64,000 nt of DNA from Pseudomonas mediterranea CFBP 5447 (GCF_000774145.1 NZ_KN322984.1:171435-235434); one strand, 5' to 3'; counted from the stretch's first letter, positions 37,986 to 50,009 are shown. Notes: generated from the letters alone by a model not told the origin. Program-made: numbers and translations.

Positions 37986-38681
37986 TTATTCTTCGCTGGT
38001 GTGCACTTTGCGGTGCAGGATCGCCTGGAATTCATCGGCGAAGGTGTAGTAACGGCCGATCAGCGTCTCGCTGCGGGCAGCGAAGCGGTTGTAGGCGATA
38101 ACGGCCGGGATCGCCGCGAACAGGCCAATGGCGGTGGCGACCAGCGCCTCGGCGATACCCGGGGCCACGGTGGCCAGGGTTGCCTGCTGGGCGGAGGCCA
38201 GGCCACGGAAGGAGTTCATGATCCCCCACACGGTACCGAACAGGCCGATGTACGGGCTGACCGAACCGACGGTGGCCAGGAACGGCAGGCTCTGCTCGAG
38301 CTTTTCTTCTTCCCGGGAAATGGCGACGCGCATGGCACGGGCCACACCTTCCATTACCGCTTCAGGGTCGACGCCCGGCTGCTGGCGCAAACGGGAGAAC
38401 TCCTTGAAACCAGCACGGAAGATCTGCTCCACGCCCGAATCCGGATCCGGGTTGCTGCCCGCCTGGCGGTACAGCTTGGACAGGTCGATACCCGACCAGA
38501 AGCGCTCTTCAAAGCTCTCCAGGGCACGGCGACCGGCGCGCAGCAGGTTGCTGCGCTGAAAAATCATGATCCATGAGGTCACCGATGCGGCTACCAGGGT
38601 CAGCATTACCAGTTGCACCACGACGCTGGCATTGCTGACCAGGCTCCACATGGAGGTATGGTCGACGACGTTAGCTTCCAC
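37986..38681 (-). CDS. tolQ: Tol-Pal system protein TolQ
   Basis: 231-residue MotA/TolQ/ExbB proton channel with three membrane helices (near 17-37, 137-160 and 170-195), including the conserved [13 protein letters not shown] and [16 protein letters not shown]. It forms the ion channel with TolR. Its start overlaps the ybgC end by 11 bases. Confidence 0.96.
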   Translation of the reverse strand: MEANVVDHTSMWSLVSNASVVVQLVMLTLVAASVTSWIMIFQRSNLLRAGRRALESFEERFWSGIDLSKLYRQAGSNPDPDSGVEQIFRAGFKEFSRLRQQPGVDPEAVMEGVARAMRVAISREEEKLEQSLPFLATVGSVSPYIGLFGTVWGIMNSFRGLASAQQATLATVAPGIAEALVATAIGLFAAIPAVIAYNRFAARSETLIGRYYTFADEFQAILHRKVHTSEE

Positions 38682-39138
38682 GCTTTATCTCCTGCTCTGA
38701 GTGTGTACCCGCGCCGCTCACGCCGGCAAAGGCCGCACGTAGAGCTTCGGGAATGGCCCGGGGTTTCAAACTATGGGTGCGCACACAGGCCACCAAAAAC
38801 TGCCCTTCACAGAGCAGCGTATTATCCGTAGCCCGCCTGACCTGCTGCTTGAAGCGCAGGCTGACACGGTTCAATTCGATGACATCGGCACTTACCAGAA
38901 GCTCGTCGTCCAGTCGCGCCGGCGCGTGGTAACGCGCTTCGCTGGAATGCACGACGAATAACAGGTCCTCTCCTGCCAGCGCGGATTGGGCGAAACCCAG
39001 TTCCCGCAGCCGTTCGGTTCGAGCCCGTTCCATAAACTTGAGGTAATTGACGTAGTAAACGATGCCGCCGGCATCGGTGTCCTCGTAATAAACGCGACAG
39101 CGATGTGCGAACGACTCCAGCCCGTTTTGCGCGCGCAT
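38671..39138 (-). CDS. ybgC: Tol-Pal-associated acyl-CoA thioesterase YbgC
   Basis: 155-residue hot-dog-fold thioesterase, first gene of the tol-pal operon. The active-site block [19 protein letters not shown] keeps the catalytic Asp (DTDAGG); the residue that is His in E. coli YbgC is Tyr here. It probably hydrolyses short acyl-CoA or acyl-ACP substrates linked to phospholipid turnover. Confidence 0.92.
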   Translation of the reverse strand: MRAQNGLESFAHRCRVYYEDTDAGGIVYYVNYLKFMERARTERLRELGFAQSALAGEDLLFVVHSSEARYHAPARLDDELLVSADVIELNRVSLRFKQQVRRATDNTLLCEGQFLVACVRTHSLKPRAIPEALRAAFAGVSGAGTHSEQEIKRGS

Positions 39139-39264
39139 ACTCTAGTGCTTACTCCTCGGGTTGCCAATCGGCGGCAACTGTTTTTTCATTCTCGAGTGCA
39201 TAGACGCTCCGGACGTCGTCTGGGACAGCACAATCCGGAAAAAAGTCGCTGCATGAAAAGTCGT

Positions 39265-40326
39265 TCAATCGTCCACGGCATCGAGGAATTCGTCTACCAC
39301 CGGCATCTCGCCCATTCGTGTCGGGATGTTTAAGCCGAAATGCAGGTAAGCATGGCGCGTCACCACTCGCCCGCGGGGGGTGCGCATGATGTAGCCCTGT
39401 TGGATCAGGTACGGCTCCAGTACATCCTCGATGGTATGGCGCTCCTCGCTGATGGCCGCGGCCAGGCTGTCCACGCCCACCGGACCGCCGTCGAACTTCT
39501 CGATCATGGTCAGCAGCAGGCGCCGGTCCTGATAGTCGAAGCCACGCTCGTCGATGTCCAGCAGGTTCAACGCCAGGTCGGCAATCGACTTGGTGATGTG
39601 ACCCTTGGCCCGGACCTCGGCGAAATCCCGGACCCGGCGCAGCAGCCGGTTGGCGATCCGCGGCGTACCCCGGGCCCGACGCGCCACTTCATAGGCACCC
39701 TCCGGGTCCAGCGGCAATCCGAGGATGCCCGCGGAGCGGCTGACGATCGTGGCCAGGTCCGCATTGCTGTAGAACTCCAGGCGCTGGACGATGCCGAAAC
39801 GGTCGCGCAACGGGTTGGTGAGCATGCCGGCACGGGTGGTGGCACCCACCAGGGTGAAGGGTGGCAGGTCCAGCTTGATGGAACGCGCGGCCGGGCCCTC
39901 GCCGATCATGATGTCGAGCTGGAAATCTTCCATGGCCGGGTACAGCACTTCCTCGACGATCGGCGACAGCCGATGGATTTCGTCGATGAACAACACGTCG
40001 TGGGGCTCGAGATTGGTCAACAACGCCGCCAGGTCGCCCGGACGCTCAAGAACCGGACCGGATGTGCTCTTGATCGACACGCCCATTTCCTGGGCAATGA
40101 TATTGGCCAGGGTGGTCTTGCCCAGGCCCGGCGGGCCGAAGATCAAGGTGTGGTCCAGCGACTCGCTACGTCCCCGGGCCGCCTGGATGAACAACTCCAT
40201 CTGCTCGCGCACGGTCGGTTGGCCGATGTAGTCGGCCAGGCTGACAGGGCGAATCGCACGGTCCTGGACTTCCTCGCGGTCACGGGGCGCACCCGTGGCA
40301 GCGATCAGACGGTCAGCTTCAATCAC
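39265..40326 (-). CDS. ruvB: Holliday junction branch-migration helicase RuvB
   Basis: 353-residue AAA+ motor. Walker [11 protein letters not shown], Walker [10 protein letters not shown], sensor 1 VGATTRAG, and a C-terminal winged helix ([17 protein letters not shown]). It starts directly after the ruvA stop. It drives branch migration with RuvA at recombination junctions. Confidence 0.97.
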   Translation of the reverse strand: MIEADRLIAATGAPRDREEVQDRAIRPVSLADYIGQPTVREQMELFIQAARGRSESLDHTLIFGPPGLGKTTLANIIAQEMGVSIKSTSGPVLERPGDLAALLTNLEPHDVLFIDEIHRLSPIVEEVLYPAMEDFQLDIMIGEGPAARSIKLDLPPFTLVGATTRAGMLTNPLRDRFGIVQRLEFYSNADLATIVSRSAGILGLPLDPEGAYEVARRARGTPRIANRLLRRVRDFAEVRAKGHITKSIADLALNLLDIDERGFDYQDRRLLLTMIEKFDGGPVGVDSLAAAISEERHTIEDVLEPYLIQQGYIMRTPRGRVVTRHAYLHFGLNIPTRMGEMPVVDEFLDAVDD

Positions 40327-40935
40327 TTAGATCATTCCCTTCAGGGCACGACGAATCATGTCTTCAGTACTCAAGCCTTTTTCCTTGATGGCGGAAATCG
40401 CCTTGCTGGCTTCCTGCGGCTTATAGCCCAGGGAGATCAGCGCAGTGACCGCGTCGTTCTCGGCACTGGCCGCTGGCACCGGTGCATCAGGCTGGTTCGG
40501 CACCAGCGCGAACATGGCCGGCACCGCTTCCCAGGCCTTGAAGCGATCCTTGAGCTCCACCAGCAGGCGTTCGGCGGTTTTCTTGCCGACACCTGGCACT
40601 TTGGTCAGGGCCGACGTGTCCTGGGATTGCACGCAACGCACCAGCTCGTCGACTTCCAGACTGGACATCAAGGCCAGGGCCAGTTTCGGCCCCACACCAT
40701 TGAGACGGATCAACTCACGGAAAAAGTCTCGCTCGCGCTTGCCGACGAAACCATAGAGTAACTGCGCATCCTCGCGCACGACCAAATGGGTGTGCAACGT
40801 CAGCGGTTCACCGACCGACGGCAAGCGATACAGCGTGGTCATGGGCACTTCCAGCTCATAGCCCAGGCCATTTACATCCAGAATCAGGTGCGGCGGCTGT
40901 TTTTCAGCCAGGGTACCGCGCAAGCGTCCAATCAC
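40327..40935 (-). CDS. ruvA: Holliday junction DNA-binding protein RuvA
   Basis: 202-residue junction-binding protein. The N-terminal OB-fold domain begins [12 protein letters not shown], two helix-hairpin-helix motifs follow ([25 protein letters not shown]), and the C-terminal UBA-like domain ([16 protein letters not shown]) contacts RuvB. Confidence 0.97.
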   Translation of the reverse strand: MIGRLRGTLAEKQPPHLILDVNGLGYELEVPMTTLYRLPSVGEPLTLHTHLVVREDAQLLYGFVGKRERDFFRELIRLNGVGPKLALALMSSLEVDELVRCVQSQDTSALTKVPGVGKKTAERLLVELKDRFKAWEAVPAMFALVPNQPDAPVPAASAENDAVTALISLGYKPQEASKAISAIKEKGLSTEDMIRRALKGMI

Positions 40936-41049
40936 GTTTCAGATCCTTGGGCGTTGACCAGCCGCTGGCTGGCGAATAACGGCCCGGGCATGAAGGCCGA
41001 CGACACAGGCGCAACAGGCTCGGGCTCATGAATAAGAGCGCTGATGCTA

Positions 41050-41574
41050 TCAGAGACGCAGGCGCCCGCCACGACTGCGTGCGGTTCCCAGACCATGAGG
41101 CAACAGGCTGGAGCGGGTATGGGCATGGCAAATGGCGATGGCCAAGGCGTCGGAGGCGTCAATCTGCGGCTTGCTGACCAGCTTCAACAGGTGCATCACC
41201 ATCATTTGCACCTGCTCCTTGTTTGCCGCGCCCGTTCCGACGACCGCCTGCTTGACCTGGGTCGCGGTGTACTCGGCGATCTCCAGGCTTTCCTCGGCGC
41301 CGGCAACAATCGCCGCTCCCCGGGCCTGCCCCAGTTTCAAGGCGGAATCGGCGTTGCGCGCCATGAAGACCTTTTCGATACCCATGGTGACCGGGCCGTA
41401 GGTCTGGATGACTTCGCGCACGCCGCGATAAACGATCTGCAGGCGCTCATGCAACTCACCTGCCCCGGTGCGGATGCAGCCGGACGCGACGTAAACACAG
41501 CCGCGCCCGGTGTCGCGAACCACGCCGTAGCCGGTAATGCGCGAGCCGGGGTCGATGCCAAGGATTAAAGTCAT
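41050..41574 (-). CDS. ruvC: Crossover junction endodeoxyribonuclease RuvC
   Basis: 174-residue resolvase. The acidic catalytic residues are visible in LGIDPGSR (Asp), MGIEKVFM (Glu) and [14 protein letters not shown] (Asp pair). ATG 41574 matches the standard N-terminus [10 protein letters not shown]; the open frame upstream is not conserved. It lies 114 bases before ruvA in the usual C-A-B order. Confidence 0.96.
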   Translation of the reverse strand: MTLILGIDPGSRITGYGVVRDTGRGCVYVASGCIRTGAGELHERLQIVYRGVREVIQTYGPVTMGIEKVFMARNADSALKLGQARGAAIVAGAEESLEIAEYTATQVKQAVVGTGAANKEQVQMMVMHLLKLVSKPQIDASDALAIAICHAHTRSSLLPHGLGTARSRGGRLRL

Positions 41575-41666
41575 AACGCCTGCGAAGAGTAATGCGGTTG
41601 CAAGAGGATACAGCAAGGGCTTGACCCGGTGCTGGTCACGCACGGTAGGTAAAGTCGAACAATATC

Positions 41667-41799
41667 CTGTGGCGAGGGGATTTATCCCCGCTGGGCTGCG
41701 TAGCAGTCCCCAATAGTCAACTCAATTTGTCTGATGCACCGAGCTGCCGGATTTGGGGTCGCTTTGCGACCCAGCGGGGATAAATCCCCTCGCCACAGG
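41667..41799. repeat. Second-family palindromic doublet (copy 2)
   Basis: The same 'ctgtggcgaggggatttatc' arms as at 15604-15737, here in the yebC-ruvC gap; the spacer is diverged, but 'gctttgcgacccagcgg' and 'gctgggctgcgtagcagtcc' preserve the inner pairing. Confidence 0.85.
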
Positions 41800-41826
41800 G
41801 CTCCGCTTAACTGATCACACTGAGCG

Positions 41827-42573
41827 TCAGCCCAGCTGTTCAGCCACCGACTCCGGGATATCGGCATTGGAATAAACGTTTTGCACGTCATCCAGGTCTT
41901 CGAGCATGTCGATCAGCTTGAGCACCTTCTCGGCACCCTCGAGGTCCAGTTCGGCGCTGGTGGTCGGCTGCATGACGATTTCCGCGTCTGCCGGCTTGAA
42001 CCCGGCCGCTTCCAGGGCGTTGCGTACGGCATAAAAGGTGGCGAACGACGTGAAGACGTCGAACGAGCCGTCTTCATGGCTGACCACGTCATCGGCATCG
42101 GCCTCCAGGGCCGCTTCCGTCAGGGCATCTTCATCGAGGCCCGGCGCGAAGCTGATCTGTCCCTTGCGCTCGAACAGATAAGCCACCGAACCGTCGGTAC
42201 CAAGGTTGCCACCGCACTTGCTGAAGGCATGACGCACGGCCGCCGCGGTACGGTTGCGATTGTCGGTCATGCATTCGACCATCACCGCCACGCCGCCCGG
42301 ACCATAACCTTCGTAGGTCAGCTCCTCAACGTTGTCGGCCTCGGTCGCACCAGCGCCACGGGCAATCGCCCGGTCGATGATGTCGCGGCTCATGTTGGCA
42401 CCGAGTGCCTTGTCCAAGGCGAGGCGCAGACGCGGATTGGACCCCGGATCGCCGCCACCCTGGCGGGCCGCGACCGTCAGCTCACGGATCCACTTGGTAA
42501 AGATCTTGCCCCTCTTGGCATCCTGACGTTCTTTGCGGTGCTTGATGTTCGCCCACTTGGAATGACCTGCCAT
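41827..42573 (-). CDS. yebC: YebC/PmpR-family regulatory protein
   Basis: 248-residue member of the YebC/PmpR (TACO1) family. The N-terminus [20 protein letters not shown] and the [11 protein letters not shown] segment are diagnostic. In P. aeruginosa the gene at this place (next to ruvC and aspS) is PmpR, a repressor of quinolone signalling; recent work on the family also links it to translation of difficult sequences. ATG 42573 chosen on the conserved N-terminus. Confidence 0.93.
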   Translation of the reverse strand: MAGHSKWANIKHRKERQDAKRGKIFTKWIRELTVAARQGGGDPGSNPRLRLALDKALGANMSRDIIDRAIARGAGATEADNVEELTYEGYGPGGVAVMVECMTDNRNRTAAAVRHAFSKCGGNLGTDGSVAYLFERKGQISFAPGLDEDALTEAALEADADDVVSHEDGSFDVFTSFATFYAVRNALEAAGFKPADAEIVMQPTTSAELDLEGAEKVLKLIDMLEDLDDVQNVYSNADIPESVAEQLG

Positions 42574-42649
42574 AACTCGCTCCGGTTCTTCTTGAAACGT
42601 TGCCCGCCCCGCGCTCGCGCGGTGGCAGGCAAGCAGAAATATCGACACC

Positions 42650-42679
42650 AACGAAAAGGCGCATCCGAAGATGCGCCTT
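42650..42679 (-). terminator. Terminator downstream of aspS
   Basis: Minus-strand 10-base stem AAGGCGCATC/GATGCGCCTT capped by a TTCG tetraloop and followed by TTCG/TT-rich sequence, 13 bases after the aspS stop. Confidence 0.85.
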
Positions 42680-42691
42680 CAGGTGTCAGCC

Positions 42692-44467
<1,776 letters not shown>

Positions 44468-44542
44468 GGTAGTGGTTTCACTTCTCGTAATTCGACATTC
44501 GGTTGGAGGCCCTGCCCATGCAAGAACCCGCGCGTATTCATC

Positions 44543-44764
44543 TCAGTCAGCTTTGTCGCCACCGGCGAGGTTCTTCTTCGCACCGGTCTTGAAGTCGGTT
44601 TCATACCAGCCTGTACCGCCGAGGCGGAACCCCGGCATGGACAGCATTTTTTTCAGTTCCGGCGCCTGGCAGGCAGGGCAGTCGACCAGCGGTGCTTCGC
44701 TGATCTTTTGGATGGCTTCCATCTGATGACCACAGGAAGCACATTGATAGTCGTACATCGGCAT
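44543..44764 (-). CDS. FmdB-family zinc-ribbon protein
   Basis: 73-residue protein beginning MPMYDYQCASCGHQ, with two CxxC pairs (CASC and CPAC) that form a zinc ribbon, and the typical FRLGGTGWYETDF tail. Function of the family is unknown; the gene next to aspS is a conserved arrangement. Confidence 0.9.
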   Translation of the reverse strand: MPMYDYQCASCGHQMEAIQKISEAPLVDCPACQAPELKKMLSMPGFRLGGTGWYETDFKTGAKKNLAGGDKAD

Positions 44765-44945
44765 GGGTTGTCTCGGCGATCAGGTTAATCGCGCAAAAGC
44801 TGGGCTTTGCGGCAAAGAGCGGGATTATATCCATTAAATGCAGCCTGTGCAGCCGTAGGGGCGTTCTCCATTCGTTTCCATGGGAAGGGAAAATGAATCT
44901 CGAAGCCCCCCAGGGCTGCCCAGGGCACCTACCGGTCCGGTCGAG

Positions 44946-45296
44946 TCACTGCGGGGCCCCACGCCAGTGATGCGCCACGACGTCCAAGCCGGCCTCCTTC
45001 AAACTGTGCACCACGCAGACAACCCGCACCAGGCCGCTGAAATTGCGGACCCCGCCATGGCGCAGGTGCACCTCCCTGTCGACATGGGACAACAGGGCAT
45101 TGATGGAACAGTTGTTGAGCTGGGCCATGTCGCCGAGAATCTCCCAATAGACCCGCTCCAGCCGAAGACAGGTGGCGAACCCATTCAAACGGATGGATCG
45201 GGACAAGGGTCGGGCCAGCTGCATATCGAACCCACTGACAAACGGGTCGATCTCGATGGACTGCGCACCCTCCCTTGGCTCTTTTCCTTGAATCAT
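44946..45296 (-). CDS. Ribbon-helix-helix domain protein
   Basis: 116-residue protein with a C-terminal ribbon-helix-helix domain (RSIRLNGFATCLRLERVYW and the following SINALLSHVDREVH), similar to the RHH_4 family of predicted DNA-binding proteins. ATG 45296 has AAGGAG about 10 bases upstream; the open frame extends 16 codons more. No partner or toxin gene is adjacent, so it is more likely a stand-alone regulator than an antitoxin. The 180 bases between it and the FmdB gene show nothing else. Confidence 0.7.
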   Translation of the reverse strand: MIQGKEPREGAQSIEIDPFVSGFDMQLARPLSRSIRLNGFATCLRLERVYWEILGDMAQLNNCSINALLSHVDREVHLRHGGVRNFSGLVRVVCVVHSLKEAGLDVVAHHWRGAPQ

Positions 45297-45525
45297 ACCG
45301 TCGACACTCCTTTGCCATACGAACCTCTCAGTCAGGACAACCAATCTGGTGCCCTATGGAAGCTCAACGGCGTCGCCAGATCCAGATGACTTTTTGACCG
45401 GCAACGTAGGACAAGCCAACAGCAGATAGACGATGAATTACATCGTCCTACACACGATGGGTGATCCAACAGCAGGCACACGACTGATCGTAAAGCCCGA
45501 AACAAGCAAACCAACGGCTGCATAT

Positions 45526-45561
45526 GCGGGCGATGATGCCATGCCACTCACCATCGCCCGC
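45526..45561. terminator. Perfect 10-base hairpin downstream of dps
   Basis: GCGGGCGATG/CATCGCCCGC with a 16-base loop, just after the dps stop. No T-tract on either strand; it may be a 3' stabilising or factor-dependent termination structure. The rest of the 272-base gap to the RHH gene shows no gene. Confidence 0.45.
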
Positions 45562-45568
45562 CAGGGAC

Positions 45569-46042
45569 TTACCGTTCGTCCAGCAGAGAGCGCAACATCC
45601 ACGCAGTCTTTTCATGCACCTGCATGCGCTGGGTCAGCAGATCGGCGGTCGGCTCGTCGCTGACCTTGTCCAGCAAGGGGAAGATACCGCGGGCCGTGCG
45701 CGTCACCGCCTCCTGGCCATCGACCAGTTGCCGGATCATGTCTTCGGCACCGGGCACACCCTCCTCTTCCTTGATGGAAGACAAGCGCGCATACACCGAA
45801 TAAGCCCCCGGCGCGGGAAAGCCGAGCGCACGAATGCGTTCGGCGATCAGATCCACCGCCAACGCCAGCTCGTTGTATTGCTCCTCGAACATCAGATGCA
45901 GGGTCCGAAACATCGGCCCCGTGACGTTCCAGTGAAAATTGTGGGTCTTGAGATACAACACGTAGGTGTCCGACAACAAGCGTGAAAGCCCGTCGACGAT
46001 GGACTTGCGATCTTCTTCACTGATACCGATATCAATTGCCAT
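45569..46042 (-). CDS. dps: Dps-family DNA-protection / ferritin-like protein
   Basis: 157-residue Dps-like protein that forms dodecamers, oxidises Fe(II) with peroxide and stores iron. The ferroxidase residues are visible in [12 protein letters not shown] and [25 protein letters not shown] 46042 gives the usual start [13 protein letters not shown]; the longer open frame upstream lacks a ribosome site. Expression is likely stress-induced, but no OxyR or Fur site could be fixed. Confidence 0.92.
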   Translation of the reverse strand: MAIDIGISEEDRKSIVDGLSRLLSDTYVLYLKTHNFHWNVTGPMFRTLHLMFEEQYNELALAVDLIAERIRALGFPAPGAYSVYARLSSIKEEEGVPGAEDMIRQLVDGQEAVTRTARGIFPLLDKVSDEPTADLLTQRMQVHEKTAWMLRSLLDER

Positions 46043-46192
46043 GTTGGTTGATCTCCTGACGGTGATGAATTCCACAGCGTAGCGGGTGTTTTCGCCAGTG
46101 GCCTGCGACAAATCGCCAGCCCTCCTGAACCGACACGCCAAGACGCCGGACGGTTCCAGGCTATCGCTATCAGCAGGATAAACACCCCTCCC

Positions 46193-46281
46193 TGTGGGAG
46201 CGAGCCTGCTCGCGATGGCGGTCTGTCGGCTGATGAAGGTATTACTGAACCGCCGCCATCGCGAGCAGGCTCGCTCCCACG
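46193..46281. repeat. REP pair in inverted orientation (REPIN-like)
   Basis: Two facing copies of the 'gtgggagcgagcctgctcgc' element in the gap upstream of dps. Confidence 0.85.
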
Positions 46282-46497
46282 GGCTTTCCGGCCGACGAAC
46301 AGCGCGGTACGCACCTGTTACGAGTTTGAGAAGGCCAAGGCTTTGCTGTTAAATAGGCAGTGTGTCGCTACGTCTATTTTCCTGGGTGTGGCGCATAGGC
46401 TGATTCGGGTACGTGTCCAGCGCCTCTCATTGTTCCGAAGCGAACCGCACCCGACCAGCTCTTCCTTGTGATCCGTCTTAACCGTGAGCCAATCAAA

Positions 46498-47103
46498 ATG
46501 TTGAAAATCGTCCACTTGCTAATGGGCGCAGCTGCCCTGCTGCTGTCCTTCATCCCTAGCCTGGGTTCCGAAGCCACACCTTACCTGCAACATCCCGATG
46601 CGCTTTACCTGGCCTTCTTCGGCCTGCTCAACCTGATCCTCGCACCTGTCATTCCTTACTGGCACAAAGGTCCTCGTCATCAATTGCAAAACCTGGTCAG
46701 CGTACTGCTGGTGCTGGCCGTTGCCTTGCAAACCCTGAGCCTGCTGGCTCCGATGCAGGAAATCAGCGGTCAACCGGCCGTCCTGTTCAGCCTCGCTGCC
46801 GCATTGCTTGCCGTGGCACTGCACCTGGCCGTCAGCTTCTACAAGAAGTCGTCACCAGCTGCCGCGCCGCAGAACTACGACATGTCCAACCGCGATACCG
46901 GCACCGTGAAGTGGTTCAACACCTCCAAGGGTTTCGGTTTCATCTCCCGCGACTCCGGCGATGATATTTTCGTGCATTTCCGGGCCATCCGCGGCGAAGG
47001 CCATCGCGTCCTGGTCGAAGGCCAGCGCGTGGAGTTCTCCGTGATGCACCGCGACAAAGGCCTGCAAGCCGAAGACGTCATCGCCGCACTGCCGCGCCGC
47101 TGA
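46498..47103 (+). CDS. Membrane protein with C-terminal cold-shock domain
   Basis: 201-residue fusion. Residues 1-125 contain four hydrophobic segments (near 3-20, 33-52, 62-80 and 90-112); residues about 135-201 are a complete cold-shock domain with [18 protein letters not shown] (RNP1) and DIFVHFRAI (RNP2), 60% or more alike to the free CspA-type protein at 14780. The domain would face the cytoplasm. A nucleic-acid chaperone tethered to the membrane is a reasonable reading, but its function is unknown. No strong ribosome site precedes ATG 46498; an upstream in-frame start at 46468 is possible. Confidence 0.85.
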   Translation: MLKIVHLLMGAAALLLSFIPSLGSEATPYLQHPDALYLAFFGLLNLILAPVIPYWHKGPRHQLQNLVSVLLVLAVALQTLSLLAPMQEISGQPAVLFSLAAALLAVALHLAVSFYKKSSPAAAPQNYDMSNRDTGTVKWFNTSKGFGFISRDSGDDIFVHFRAIRGEGHRVLVEGQRVEFSVMHRDKGLQAEDVIAALPRR

Positions 47104-47113
47104 CCCAGGCATG

Positions 47114-47154
47114 AAAAAAACCGCGAGCAGCCAGGCTGCATCGCGGTTTTTTTA
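47114..47154. terminator. Bidirectional terminator between the cold-shock fusion gene and slyX
   Basis: Stem AAAAACCGCGA/TCGCGGTTTTT around a short GC-rich loop, with A-run before and T-run after, serving both convergent genes. Confidence 0.9.
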
Positions 47155-47173
47155 TGGCCTGTCGCTCGGGCGA

Positions 47174-47380
47174 TCAGTAATGCGGGGGCGGCGCCTCTTC
47201 CTCGACGGATTCGAACTGCCCAGCCATTTCCTCCTGCCGCTTGAGCAACGCCGCCATCTGCAATTGCAAACGCTCGACGACCCGCTGCTGCTCCACCAAC
47301 ACATCATTCAACGCCTGGATGGTGTCATCCTGAAATGCCAGGCGAGTTTCCAGATCGGTAACACGCGCCTCAAGATCCAC
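47174..47380 (-). CDS. slyX: SlyX family protein
   Basis: 68-residue coiled-coil protein (heptad pattern from [19 protein letters not shown] onward) ending in the family's PPPHY tail. Function is unknown although it was named beside slyD in E. coli. It follows the HIT gene by 3 bases. Confidence 0.92.
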   Translation of the reverse strand: MDLEARVTDLETRLAFQDDTIQALNDVLVEQQRVVERLQLQMAALLKRQEEMAGQFESVEEEAPPPHY

Positions 47381-47383
47381 GGT

Positions 47384-47809
47384 TCAACCCTCCACAAACT
47401 TGAAATCATCGGTCAGGGCCATCCGCAACCGCTCGCGGATGGCCGTCACCTGCTCCGCATTATAGGGCCGGGCCGGATGCTTGCCCCAGACCGGCGACGG
47501 CCAGGCCACATCCTCATGCCTGCGCACGATGACGTGCATGTGCAATTGGCTGACGACGTTACCCAACGCCGCAACGTTCAACTTGTCGGCGTCGAAGGAG
47601 TCCTTGAGGATCTCCGCCAGCGCGGTGGTCTCTTTCCACAGCTGGCGTTGATCGACGTCATCGAGCTGAAACAACTCACTGATATCTTCCCGCCTTGGCA
47701 CCAGAATGAACCACGGGTAATTCGAATCATTGGACAACAGCAACCGGCACAGTGGGAAATCGCCAATGGGCAATGTGTCCTGCTGCAGTCGTGGATCTAA
47801 AACAAACAC
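47384..47809 (-). CDS. HIT-family nucleotide-binding hydrolase
   Basis: 141-residue histidine-triad protein. The catalytic motif is LHMHVIVR (HxH then V-I-R), a slightly shorter triad than HxHxHxx, as in the bacterial HIT group found beside slyX. It probably hydrolyses nucleotide phosphoramidates or dinucleoside polyphosphates. GTG 47809 is preferred: AAGGAG lies 8 bases upstream and the protein starts VFVLDPRLQ directly; the open frame continues far upstream without support. Confidence 0.85.
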   Translation of the reverse strand: MFVLDPRLQQDTLPIGDFPLCRLLLSNDSNYPWFILVPRREDISELFQLDDVDQRQLWKETTALAEILKDSFDADKLNVAALGNVVSQLHMHVIVRRHEDVAWPSPVWGKHPARPYNAEQVTAIRERLRMALTDDFKFVEG

Positions 47810-48674
47810 CGCGCGTACTCCTTGCTCGTTATCGGGGCTGCCCGGTTTGGGCCTGTATCGGATATTCGCAGCATACCCGCGAATGACAGAACGTTCACCG
47901 CATCCCCTACCGGGCATGACTGAAATGCCTGTTTTCGGGGCCGACCCTCTTGACGCAGTAACAGAGCGCACCATTTCAGCGCAGCCAATCTCCCAAGAGT
48001 ACGAAAACGGCAGCATCCGGATGGGGCGAAACGCAGAGCCTTGCGCGATTCATGAAGTTTTTTTGCACCAAAACTGCACAAAGCGTCTACGCTCAGTGCA
48101 CGAAGCATCCGGGATTTACTCACTGGCAGGGTGAACCGGTAACGTTTTTGGTTGTCGAGCGCCATTTTTCGGTTTCAAACACGATAGCGGCGCAGCAGTC
48201 AACCCTATTTAAAACAAGGCCTTTGGCCCCCGGTTTCATGAGGTTTCACCGCGTCAAATGGAAGAGTGTGAAAAAAATGTGAACAAATTTCGGGTTTGTG
48301 CATACTTGTTGCATTCATCCCGGACATCGCCCTCAGGGAATCGTAGGAACGAAAACCTGTTGGCCTATAAATAAAGTGGCAAGGTTGCCCTCAGGAGCTT
48401 CAAGTGCAGTAACAAAGGACTCTTTACACCGACGCCGAAGAAAGAAAAGCAATATTCAAGTTGCGAAACCCGATTGCGTCGGAACAGCCCCATTACGACA
48501 TGGATCGAGCCATTGGCGACATGGTCGTAAAGAAGCTGGAAGGTTGGATGGGCAAGTATCGCCAATGATGTCGTCGTGATATAAATTCGCGCCGACACAA
48601 AAAGAAAGAGCCGCCCAGATAAAAAAACAGGTGGGACGGCAGTACTCTTCTAAAAACCAAAGGAGCAAATCACG
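47810..48674. other. Long intergenic region upstream of the porin gene
   Basis: 865 bases between divergent HIT and porin genes. Short frames exist on both strands but none has a good start plus family-like protein. The last 80 bases are the A-rich, conserved-looking leader of the porin (with AAAGGAG). The sequence is locally AT-richer (48170-48300), so regulatory sites or a small RNA are possible, but none could be identified. Confidence 0.5.
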
Positions 48675-49937
48675 ATGCGCGTGATGAAGTGGAGCATGAT
48701 CGCACTGGCTGTTTCGGCCGGTGTTTCGCAGTTCGCAGTGGCGTCTTCCCAGGACGAGTCCAAGGGCTTTTTTGAAGATCAGAGCCTGAAAGTTCTGACC
48801 CGCGCCCTGTACATGAACCGTGATTTCAAGAACAACCCCAGTACCGCCCAAAGCTATCGTGAAGAGACTGGTCTCGCCGCTCGCGCGACGTATGAGTCCG
48901 GCTTCACCCAGGGTACCGTTGGTTTCGGTTTAGACGCTCTGGCCAATGGCATGGTCAAACTGGACAGCGGCCGTGGCCGCACCGGCAATGGCATGTTCGG
49001 TTCCGATAGCGAAGGCCGTCCAGAAGACACCCAATCCATCGCTGGCGGTGCGGTCAAGTTCCGTCTGTCCGACACGGTCCTGAAATACGGTAGCCAATAC
49101 GTTGCCAGCCCTGTCCTCTCCACCGACGACAGCCGTTTGCTGCCAGAAGTTGCTACCGGCACTTTGATCACCAGTAAGGAAATCAAAGGTCTGGAACTGA
49201 GTGCTGGTCACTTCACCGCGATCAGCGGACAGAACCACATGGGTCACGACAGCATCAATGGCACCGGCCTGAAGTCCGCTGACATTGCTGGTGCAACCTA
49301 CCAGTTCACTGACAATTTTGTAGCGGGTGTAGCGGCTTCCGACGTTGAAGACCACTACAAGAAGAAATACCTCAACCTGAATTACACCTTGCCGATTAAT
49401 GAAGATCAGTCTCTGAACTTCGACTTCAACGGCTACGACAGTAAAGATCAAGGCCAGAAGCTCAGCGGAGACGTTGACAACCGTATCTGGTCTCTCGCGG
49501 CAGCCTATAGCATCGGTGCCCATAAATTTACCCTGGCTCACCAACGCTCCACCGGTTCCAGCGGTTATGTTTATGGTGCTGACGGTAACGGCACTATTTT
49601 CCTCGCCAACTCCATCCAGTACTCCGACTTCAACGGCGAAGACGAGCGTTCCTGGCAGGCTCGCTACGACCTGAACATGAAAACCTACGGCGTTCCTGGC
49701 CTGAGCTTCATGACCCGTTACGTCAAGGGTGACAACATTTCCACTGGTGCCGATGAAGGTAAAGAGCACGAACTGGATTTCGAAACCAAGTACGTCATGC
49801 AGAGCGGTCCAGCCAAAGACCTGTCTTTCCGTCTGCGTAGTGCGTTTTATCGTGCCAACACTTCTTACAACGGTATCAATGGTAACGACAACAACGATTT
49901 CCGCGTAATTGTCGAATATCCACTGAGCATTTTGTAA
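48675..49937 (+). CDS. OprD-family outer-membrane porin
   Basis: 420-residue substrate-specific porin. Signal peptide at 1-24 (ending FAVASS), the opening RVMKWSMIALAVSAG, the conserved YESGFTQGTVGFGLDA strand, and the C-terminal VEYPLSIL with a terminal beta-signal. It takes the chromosomal position of oprD of P. aeruginosa (next to the HIT and slyX genes), but loops are shorter and the exact paralogue and substrate (basic amino acid or other) are uncertain. AAAGGAG precedes ATG 48675. Confidence 0.92.
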   Translation: MRVMKWSMIALAVSAGVSQFAVASSQDESKGFFEDQSLKVLTRALYMNRDFKNNPSTAQSYREETGLAARATYESGFTQGTVGFGLDALANGMVKLDSGRGRTGNGMFGSDSEGRPEDTQSIAGGAVKFRLSDTVLKYGSQYVASPVLSTDDSRLLPEVATGTLITSKEIKGLELSAGHFTAISGQNHMGHDSINGTGLKSADIAGATYQFTDNFVAGVAASDVEDHYKKKYLNLNYTLPINEDQSLNFDFNGYDSKDQGQKLSGDVDNRIWSLAAAYSIGAHKFTLAHQRSTGSSGYVYGADGNGTIFLANSIQYSDFNGEDERSWQARYDLNMKTYGVPGLSFMTRYVKGDNISTGADEGKEHELDFETKYVMQSGPAKDLSFRLRSAFYRANTSYNGINGNDNNDFRVIVEYPLSIL

Positions 49938-49977
49938 TTCAGTGCTGAGTAGATAGCTACACCGCAGTAAACAAAAA

Positions 49978-50009
49978 CCGCTCACCTGATCCAGGTGAGC
50001 GGTTTTTTT
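49978..50009 (+). terminator. Rho-independent terminator of the porin gene
   Basis: Stem CCGCTCACCT/AGGTGAGCGG with a 5-base loop followed by seven T. Confidence 0.92.
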
